NCBI GenBank assembly: GCA_900550145.1
Contig: URRF01000039.1
Span: 1-11,565 of the forward strand
Length of the DNA: 11,565 nucleotides
Reading direction: 5' to 3'
DNA from: an uncultured Mollicutes bacterium
Lineage (GTDB): Bacteria > Bacillota_I > Bacilli_A > RF39 > UBA660
Position 1 is the stretch's first letter. The number at the start of each line of letters is the position of its first letter. This document shows positions 6,708-11,565 of this stretch, piece after piece. A program made the translations under genes and the position numbers. Below the pieces are notes generated by a model, which searched no databases, was not told the DNA's origin, and worked only from the letters and a program-made list of their open reading frames with translations.

Positions 6708-7620
6708 TATTAGCTATTTCTTTTATTTTTCTCATTCTATGATTTAAGCCAGATTTAGTTACTTTAGTATTTGTTTCCATTGATATAATATTACTAAGTT
6801 CACTTAAAGAGGCCTCTTTATATTTTTTTCTATATACACAAACAGTTTGTAATTTTTCATCTAATGCATCTATTCCTATTTTATTTTCTATTAATTCTAT
6901 ATCAGATACTTGATTTAAAGCAGAATTAATAGTTTTTTCTACATTTGCTTGTTCACAATTATTTAATCTATTAACTAAATTCTTATGTTCTCTATATGCT
7001 TTTATATCTTCAAAATAAAGTACTGCATTATATGCTTTCATTATTCTCAAAAAATCACTTATTTTTTCAGCTTCCTTTATATATATCATAAATCCATTAT
7101 TTCTTTCTATGAGTTTACTATTTAAATTAAAATAATCTAATAATTCACACACAAATAATGAATAATCATAATCATCTATTAAAAATTCTAAATGATATCT
7201 TGATGTTTTTGGATCATTTATTGAACCAGTTGCCAAAAATACTCCTCTTAAATAAGACATTTTATCTTCATCTTCTGTATAAATATATTCTCTTGGTATA
7301 TTTATAAAATAACCATCTTCATTTATTAATGATAAATCTTTTAATATTAGATTTAAATGTGAATCTACTCTTAATAAATAAGACATACTTTTTTTAAAAT
7401 TAAAACTTTTTCTTACTGTTATTATTGGAAATATATTATATAATTCTTTAAATAGTTCAAATATATATTTTGATATTTCCATATTTTCTGTATTTATTAA
7501 TATAGAGTTTTCTGTTATTACAGCATTATTTCTTATATATGAAGAAAGAAGTGATATTTTTTCTGTTCTCTCACTCCGTAATCTAAGAATTTCACTTTTT
7601 ACTTTTACCGAGAATGACAT
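6691..7620 (-). CDS. whiA: WhiA, DNA-binding cell-division regulator
   Basis: WhiA is a DNA-binding protein with a degenerate LAGLIDADG homing-endonuclease fold and a C-terminal helix-turn-helix. In Streptomyces it controls sporulation septation; in Bacillus it affects cell division and chromosome segregation. At 309 residues it is near the usual 310-330. Visible signatures are MSFSVKVKSEI at the N-terminus, YLRGVFLATGSINDPKTSRYHLEF (123-146), RLNNCEQANVEKTINSA (218-234) and the HTH region ending VTKSGLNHRMRKIKEIA (287-303). The start ATG is preceded by AGGAAG, whose first bases overlap the stop codon of the surface-protein gene. In Bacillus whiA follows rapZ and yvcK; neither is here. Downstream it overlaps the prepilin-like gene by one base. 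Confidence 0.96.
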   Translation of the reverse strand: MSFSVKVKSEILRLRSERTEKISLLSSYIRNNAVITENSILINTENMEISKYIFELFKELYNIFPIITVRKSFNFKKSMSYLLRVDSHLNLILKDLSLINEDGYFINIPREYIYTEDEDKMSYLRGVFLATGSINDPKTSRYHLEFLIDDYDYSLFVCELLDYFNLNSKLIERNNGFMIYIKEAEKISDFLRIMKAYNAVLYFEDIKAYREHKNLVNRLNNCEQANVEKTINSALNQVSDIELIENKIGIDALDEKLQTVCVYRKKYKEASLSELSNIISMETNTKVTKSGLNHRMRKIKEIANNLRRK

Positions 7621-7631
7621 AATATCACTTC

Positions 7632-9155
7632 CTAATTTTTAATTTTTTTATATACTATATAACCCAAACAAGTCATACTTGCTAAACCTATTATTAAATA
7701 TATATAAACATTATCGATTGTATTTGGATTTTTAATTATTTCATTACCCACTGCATAAGTACTAAAATGATTAGTAATAAATTTAACAAATAAATCATCA
7801 CCTACTAATACAGCACTACCCTCTAACTTTTCTAAAGTTCCATCATCTTTTATATAATACACATCAACCTTATCATTTTCTTTATAAGAACCACTTAATG
7901 GCATATAAACTACTACACCATCTTCAATTTTAGTTACATAACCACCATTAGATGTTTTTAACAAATTTATATCATACGCATTAACAAAGTTTATGTCACT
8001 TTTTTCGCTTGCTTTCTTTACTAAATCATTATTAATTACATCTCGAGTTAAAAGAGTAACATCTATTGGAACTTGATAACTACTTGTTGATATATTAATT
8101 CCAGTTTTATAATCTTTTGTTTGTATATCAACTTTATCCAATTTATCTTTAGGTATTTCTACTATTAAAATAAGGGCTTCTTTATCATCTAACTTAACTT
8201 TTGTAAAAGTTCCAACATATGAAACATTTTGTGTACCCAAATATTCATTTATTTCATCATCTAAATATTCATCTTGAACTAAATCAAAGTTTTCTTTATC
8301 TACTTCTACATTTACTGTACCTTTAAAATAATCACTTATTCTTTTTTCTGCCTTAGAAAATGCTGTTCCAGATTCATCTTTATCAACATATAACACATGA
8401 TTCATTTCAAATGATGTTTTTGATAGTGCATATAATATATCATTTTTAAATATACCAAGTGCACCTTCATTAGCATTAATACTTGGAGTTCCACCCGCAC
8501 CTTGTAACCTAGGTATTATCTCATAATCACTATATTTATTAATAGTATCTTTTAAATCAGAAAAACGATACAACACCAAATCATTTTGATATATATTCTC
8601 CTCTATATTTCCATAATGATAAACTGAATTAAGTACAGATAAACCATATATTGTATAAACATCTTTAAGTTCATTCTTAACTTTATTTGTGCCACTTAAC
8701 ACACTCTTATCATAATTATCTATATATCTAAGTTTATAATTCCTAGATACCTGATTATTATCATCATATACTGATATTTTTACATTGTTTTTATCTGTAT
8801 AATCTAAATCATAATCATTATAAAGATTTTCAACACCATTCTTTTTCAAATGTAAACCAAGTATAAAAGTATAATAATAGTTTAAACAATAATGTTTTTC
8901 TTCTAATAAAACACTATTCAATTCTTCATTACTCATATTTGAATAATATTCACTATTTCTTTTAATCAATTCCTCTTTTGTTATATTACAAGTATCACCC
9001 AATATTATATCAGGATCAAGTGATTTAACATCTATATAGTAAGTATCCCCTTCTTTTACAGATTTAATTTTATCTAACTTTTCTTCTGGTGTTAAACACT
9101 TGCCAGTAATAGGTAAAATCAATAACATCACTAAAAATAAAAACTTATTTTTCAT
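7632..9155 (-). CDS. Secreted, C-terminally anchored surface protein of unknown function
   Basis: The start is taken at ATG 9155-9153 (507 residues) because AGGTGA lies seven bases upstream; the longer frame to TTG 9200 would begin in a promoter -35 box. Residues 1-20 form a signal peptide (MKNKFLFLVMLLILPITGKC). The Cys is not in a proper lipobox (Lys at -1), so signal peptidase I processing is more likely. The large ectodomain (about 21-470) is Asp/Lys/Tyr/Asn-rich. Near its end comes VYMPLSGSYKENDKVDVYYI, then DGTLEKLEGSA and FITNHFSTYAVG, a segment common at the C-terminal end of repeat domains in Bacillota surface proteins. The tail NPNTID (476-481), a hydrophobic helix and KKIKN resemble a sortase-like sorting signal. 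I do not recognise the main domain. It has its own promoter and sits where rapZ-yvcK are found in Bacillus. Confidence 0.8.
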   Translation of the reverse strand: MKNKFLFLVMLLILPITGKCLTPEEKLDKIKSVKEGDTYYIDVKSLDPDIILGDTCNITKEELIKRNSEYYSNMSNEELNSVLLEEKHYCLNYYYTFILGLHLKKNGVENLYNDYDLDYTDKNNVKISVYDDNNQVSRNYKLRYIDNYDKSVLSGTNKVKNELKDVYTIYGLSVLNSVYHYGNIEENIYQNDLVLYRFSDLKDTINKYSDYEIIPRLQGAGGTPSINANEGALGIFKNDILYALSKTSFEMNHVLYVDKDESGTAFSKAEKRISDYFKGTVNVEVDKENFDLVQDEYLDDEINEYLGTQNVSYVGTFTKVKLDDKEALILIVEIPKDKLDKVDIQTKDYKTGINISTSSYQVPIDVTLLTRDVINNDLVKKASEKSDINFVNAYDINLLKTSNGGYVTKIEDGVVVYMPLSGSYKENDKVDVYYIKDDGTLEKLEGSAVLVGDDLFVKFITNHFSTYAVGNEIIKNPNTIDNVYIYLIIGLASMTCLGYIVYKKIKN

Positions 9156-9171
9156 AACATCACCTATTGTA

Positions 9172-9200
9172 ATAGTAACATAAAAAAAATATTTATTCAA
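9172..9200 (-). promoter_or_regulatory. Extended -10 promoter for surface protein-whiA-prepilin
   Basis: On the minus strand TTGAAT (9200-9195) is spaced 17 bases from TACTAT (9177-9172), with TGT immediately upstream of the -10. Transcription would start near 9165, leaving a 5' leader of about ten bases that still contains AGGTGA. It lies in the 67-base gap after trxB and would also serve whiA and the prepilin-like gene. Confidence 0.7.
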
Positions 9201-9222
9201 GAAAATATCTTTTATAAATACT

Positions 9223-10119
9223 TCAACTTCTTATAATACTAACTGCAGCCATAGTCCCTTCGCCTACTGCTGTAGATATTTGATATACTTCTTTTTTAAT
9301 TATATCACCGCAGGCATAAACACCATCTACACTTGTTTTCATACTGCTATCAACAACAATATAATTATCATCTAATTTTAATCCATCACATTTAATAGGT
9401 ACTGGCACATTACCAATTTCAATAAATATTCCATCACATATTATCTCTTTATCATTATTTATAACGACAGATGACAACTTGTCATTAGTTTCTTTTAACT
9501 CAGTTATTCTTGCATTTTTAATACATTCTATATTAGATTTTTGCAACAATTTATCAACAAGTATTCCCTCTGCCCTATACTCATCATTCCTATGTATTAA
9601 ATATACTTTACTACATATGTAAGACAAATACATCGCACTTTCTAATGCACTATTTCCACCACCTACTACACATACTATTTTATCTTTATATAAAGTTCCA
9701 TCACATATAGCACAATAACTAACACCATTTGATAACAACTTCTTTTCATTAGAAAGCCCAAGTTCCCTAGAAATTCTACCCGTTGCAATAACAACATTTT
9801 TACAAGTAATCTCTTCTTTATTTGTTTTAACTATCTTATAATCATCCTTACTAATTATTTCTAAAACATTTAAATATTTATAAGTAATATCCAAACTTCG
9901 TATTTGATTAAATATATTAAATGCAAAAGTAGGGCCATCAATACTCTTAAATCCAGGATAATTTTCTATCTCAGTTATTTTATTTAATTGTCCCCCTGGT
10001 GCATTTTTTTCTATTATACAAACTCTCACATTTGCTCTTTTCAAATATAATGCAGCGGTCATACCCGCAACACCACATCCAATTACAACTGTATCAAAAT
10101 TTAATGTCTTCAATTTCAT
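9223..10119 (-). CDS. trxB: Thioredoxin reductase (FAD, CxxC type)
   Basis: This flavoprotein transfers electrons from NAD(P)H through FAD and a redox disulfide to thioredoxin. With the start at ATG 10119 (MKLKTLNFDT) it has 298 residues, slightly shorter than most. Visible are the FAD dinucleotide fold GCGVAG (14-19), PGGQL and ENYPGF, the active-site pair C136-A-I-C139-D, the nucleotide-binding GGGNSALE (153-160), and the C-terminal FAD motif GVYACGD. The usual HRRDxxRA, whose arginines bind the NADPH 2'-phosphate, reads HRNDEYRA, so one Arg is replaced by Asn. Other in-frame starts are TTG 10140 and ATGs at 10128 and 10125; AGGT lies about 10 bases before 10119, and the family N-terminus fits this choice. 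All starts overlap the lgt end. Confidence 0.93.
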   Translation of the reverse strand: MKLKTLNFDTVVIGCGVAGMTAALYLKRANVRVCIIEKNAPGGQLNKITEIENYPGFKSIDGPTFAFNIFNQIRSLDITYKYLNVLEIISKDDYKIVKTNKEEITCKNVVIATGRISRELGLSNEKKLLSNGVSYCAICDGTLYKDKIVCVVGGGNSALESAMYLSYICSKVYLIHRNDEYRAEGILVDKLLQKSNIECIKNARITELKETNDKLSSVVINNDKEIICDGIFIEIGNVPVPIKCDGLKLDDNYIVVDSSMKTSVDGVYACGDIIKKEVYQISTAVGEGTMAAVSIIRS

Positions 10120-10912
10120 AATCATCATACCTATTCTCAAATTTTGAACCCTTAAAGCCCAATATTAACATTATTAAACCAACTACAAACATTATTACAG
10201 AAACAATTTGTGCCACTTTAAATTCCTTTAACATCAAACTATCTGTTCTTAAACTCTCTACAAAAAACCTTCCTATACCATACCACATTAAATATATTCC
10301 AGTTAATTGTCCAACTTTTAAATATTCATAAAATTTTCTTACACATAACAATATTACAAAACCAAGTAAACACCACAAAAACTCATAATAAAATGTTGGT
10401 TGATAATAAGTTCCTGCAATATTCATACCATCTATTACAAATTTAGGAATTATTTTCATACCCTCTAACACTTCTCTTGTAGTTTCTGGTCCATGTGCTT
10501 CACCATTAAAGAAATTGCCCCATCTTCCCATTGCTTGTGCAATAATAAGACCAACAACAACCATATCAGTCATTTTCAATATTCTCACCTTATACTTTAA
10601 TGAATAAAAGATTATAAATAATAAACCACCTATTATCCCACCATGTATAGCAAGCCCACCTTTCCATACCTCAAGTATTTCAATAGGATTTTCTAAATAA
10701 TAAGACAAATTAAACAAAACAAAATATATTCTCGCACCTATTATACCAAATATAACAGTCCAAAATATTAAATTAATTCCAAAATCAATATTTATTTCAT
10801 ACTTCTTGCACTCTAATAAAAATAAAACAGACGCAATCATAACACCAACTAATATACACAAAGAATACCAAGTAATATCAAAATTACCTAAACTTATTGC
10901 AACACTATTCAC
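10094..10912 (-). CDS. lgt: Prolipoprotein diacylglyceryl transferase
   Basis: Lgt transfers a diacylglyceryl group from phosphatidylglycerol to the lipobox Cys of prolipoproteins at the membrane, the first step in lipoprotein maturation. The 272-residue protein has about seven membrane segments and the family signatures. These are GGLAIHGGIIGG (85-96), GRWGNFFNGEAHG (129-141, the Lgt signature with its essential Arg and Asn) and YGIGRFFVESLRTD (211-224). The start codon is GTG (10912-10910), sharing its G with the upstream TAG stop (TAGTG). GGAAGGGTGA lies at good distance upstream, inside the end of the previous gene. It overlaps trxB at the 3' end. In Bacillus lgt is next to hprK and yvlD; hprK is missing here. 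Confidence 0.97.
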   Translation of the reverse strand: MNSVAISLGNFDITWYSLCILVGVMIASVLFLLECKKYEINIDFGINLIFWTVIFGIIGARIYFVLFNLSYYLENPIEILEVWKGGLAIHGGIIGGLLFIIFYSLKYKVRILKMTDMVVVGLIIAQAMGRWGNFFNGEAHGPETTREVLEGMKIIPKFVIDGMNIAGTYYQPTFYYEFLWCLLGFVILLCVRKFYEYLKVGQLTGIYLMWYGIGRFFVESLRTDSLMLKEFKVAQIVSVIMFVVGLIMLILGFKGSKFENRYDDYEIEDIKF

Positions 10913-11313
10913 TATTTATCACCCTTCCTAGAAATCGGTTTTATTATCAATTCATCAACTAATATATTCATAACAGATATCAAAACAGCAGTAAAAAACA
11001 AAGACACAATACCATGTGTATCAAAATGACTGACCAATACAAAATCTACTATCTTCAATATTAATATATTTATACAAGGATAAAAAAGTCCCATTGTTAT
11101 ACCAGTTATAGGTACAGTTAACTTAAATAAAATTGGTTTAACTGTTTTATTCAAAAGAAATATAATTATAGACGCTACTAAACCATATAAACCACAATAA
11201 CTCTTATCTATAACCACAGTTTTAAACAAAGTAGACACTAATATTAATATAAGTGCATACACAACTATATGAATTGAACAATCCAAAATATCATTAAACT
11301 TACTTTTCTTCAT
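10912..11313 (-). CDS. YvlD-like membrane protein (phage holin family 4)
   Basis: The 133-residue protein has four hydrophobic segments (about 14-31, 40-55, 66-90 and 102-125). It carries the LNKTVKPILFKLTVPITGITMGLF region (54-77), typical of the family called phage holin family 4 (B. subtilis YvlD). Despite the name these are ordinary chromosomal membrane proteins, often beside hprK-lgt, and no lytic role should be assumed. The ATG is preceded by GAGGGTG, and a promoter with extended -10 lies directly upstream, making this the first gene of operon A. Its TAG stop overlaps the GTG of lgt by one base. Function is unknown; a role in envelope homeostasis is a guess from gene context. Confidence 0.85.
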   Translation of the reverse strand: MKKSKFNDILDCSIHIVVYALILILVSTLFKTVVIDKSYCGLYGLVASIIIFLLNKTVKPILFKLTVPITGITMGLFYPCINILILKIVDFVLVSHFDTHGIVSLFFTAVLISVMNILVDELIIKPISRKGDK

Positions 11314-11331
11314 GTTACACCCTCTATATTT

Positions 11332-11360
11332 ATAATAACACCAAATGCATTTTATCGCAA
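11332..11360 (-). promoter_or_regulatory. Extended -10 promoter of the yvlD-lgt-trxB operon
   Basis: TTGCGA (11360-11355) and TATTAT (11337-11332) are exactly 17 bases apart on the minus strand, with TGT just before the -10. The start of transcription would be near 11325, right in front of the GAGGGTG ribosome binding site. Confidence 0.65.
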
Positions 11361-11409
11361 CTATATAAAAATAACTAGTAAAAGTTATATGATTAATTTT
11401 CTATATTAA

Positions 11410-11436
11410 AAGCACTAGTAAAATACACTAGTACTT
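11410..11436 (-). terminator. Terminator after the prepilin-like gene at the window end
   Basis: Arms 11410-11419 and 11427-11436 form a 10-bp stem in minus-strand RNA (one G-U pair) with a 7-base loop, followed by TTTAATA after the GCTT at the stem base. It lies about 90 bases downstream of the stop codon at 11525 and just upstream of the operon A promoter. Confidence 0.6.
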
Positions 11437-11479
11437 ATCAATTTACAAAATATATATTTTTCCAAAATTTGGTGCTCCT

Positions 11480-11502
11480 CTGGGTCCCTACCCAGTTTGG
11501 GT
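11480..11502. repeat. GC-rich alternating palindrome
   Basis: On the minus strand three short arms follow one another: ACCCA (11502-11498), CTGGGT (11495-11490) and ACCCAG (11485-11480). The middle arm can pair with either neighbour, so two mutually exclusive hairpins are possible (loops AAC and AGGG). No T-run follows, so it is not an ordinary terminator. It lies in the gene-free stretch 11314-11524 and is far richer in GC than its surroundings. Confidence 0.5.
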
Positions 11503-11524
11503 CACATTTACGCATTCCTTTTAT

Positions 11525-11565
11525 TTATGATCCTGCTTTTAGTATATATGGATTACTACTTGTTC
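11525..11565 (-). CDS. Prepilin-like family protein, C-terminal end only
   Basis: Only the last 12 codons and TAA stop are inside the window. They encode TSSNPYILKAGS, which aligns with TSSDPYILSGN at the end of the 432-residue prepilin-like protein. The DNA is 26/30 identical to 5401-5430, too close for chance at this position and frame. This identifies the upstream neighbour as another member of the same family, although its N-terminus and variable part are unseen. It is followed by the palindromic island and a terminator. Confidence 0.75.
   Translation of the reverse strand, partial: TSSNPYILKAGS
11536..11565 (-). repeat. Copy 2 of the prepilin-family 3'-end repeat
   Basis: This copy matches 5401-5430 at 26 of 30 bases in the same orientation and reading frame. 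Confidence 0.7.

Noticed and set aside
9094..9102. Possible lipoprotein Cys in the surface protein signal peptide
   Set aside because: The residues before Cys are Thr-Gly-Lys; Lys at -1 does not fit a lipobox, so lipidation by Lgt is unlikely.
9156..9200. N-terminal extension of the surface protein to TTG 9200
   Set aside because: The 15 extra codons overlap a good -35/-10 promoter, and the ATG at 9155 has its own AGGTGA followed by a proper signal peptide.
752..10912. Mycoplasma-type code (TGA = Trp)
   Set aside because: ychF and lgt end at TGA with family-typical lengths and Trp is written TGG, so the standard bacterial code applies.
10912..11313. Prophage remnant, because of the 'holin' family name
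   Set aside because: No other phage genes are present and YvlD-like proteins next to lgt are a normal chromosomal feature of Bacillota.
11471..11495. tRNA-like 3' end (GGAGCACCA) on the minus strand
   Set aside because: No complementary GCTCC acceptor strand, anticodon arm or T-loop motif is found at tRNA distance.
11438..11515. A 25-codon open frame (starts MRKCDPNW) on the minus strand
   Set aside because: AAGG lies only one base from the ATG, the frame spans the palindromic island, and length and composition give no support for a real peptide.

Overview
The window is an AT-rich bacterial chromosomal segment (about 70-75% A+T by eye) in which every supported gene lies on the minus strand. 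Gene content and order point to a low-GC Bacillota relative, most likely an uncultured gut Bacilli/Mollicutes-like lineage. The evidence is WhiA, the soj/spo0J-type parAB pair next to a DUF951 gene and ychF, a yvlD-like gene beside lgt, and strong AGGAGG-type ribosome binding sites. TGA is a true stop here (ychF and lgt end with it at family-typical lengths) and TGG encodes Trp, so this is the standard bacterial code and not the mycoplasma code. Lineage below that level is inference.

Reading in the direction of transcription (high to low coordinates), the window opens with the last 12 codons of a prepilin-like gene (11525-11565). A roughly 210-base intergenic stretch follows, with a terminator and an unexplained GC-rich palindromic island. 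Operon A comes next: a YvlD/holin-4-like membrane protein, lgt and trxB, all overlapping. A good internal promoter then starts a secreted, C-terminally anchored surface protein, followed by whiA and a 432-residue prepilin-like protein whose ribosome binding site lies inside the last codons of whiA. After a hairpin terminator (about 5330-5367), a second promoter drives operon B: parA, parB, DUF951, an AbgT-family transporter, ychF and a DUF308 membrane protein, joined by overlaps or 1-base gaps. A terminator near 183-213 closes it. A third prepilin-like gene begins at 119 and runs off the window.

Operon A resembles the Bacillus yvlD-hprK-lgt and trxB-rapZ-yvcK-whiA neighbourhoods with hprK, rapZ and yvcK absent. 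Operon B is the oriC-proximal soj-spo0J-DUF951-ychF neighbourhood with an AbgT transporter added. Themes are chromosome segregation and cell division (ParAB, WhiA), envelope biogenesis (Lgt), redox (TrxB) and cell-surface display.

The most interesting signal is the prepilin-like family: three members bracket the two operons. The complete member carries near its C-terminus a 36-codon stretch (5471-5578) with no adenine at any third codon position, with coding-strand adenine depleted and GC raised relative to its flanks. That pattern, at the 3' end of a surface-protein gene, is what a diversity-generating-retroelement variable region would look like, though no reverse transcriptase or template repeat is in the window. 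A mosaic cassette from a higher-GC source is the main alternative. No gene-free stretch exceeds 300 bases; there is no tRNA, rRNA, CRISPR array or insertion sequence that I can support.
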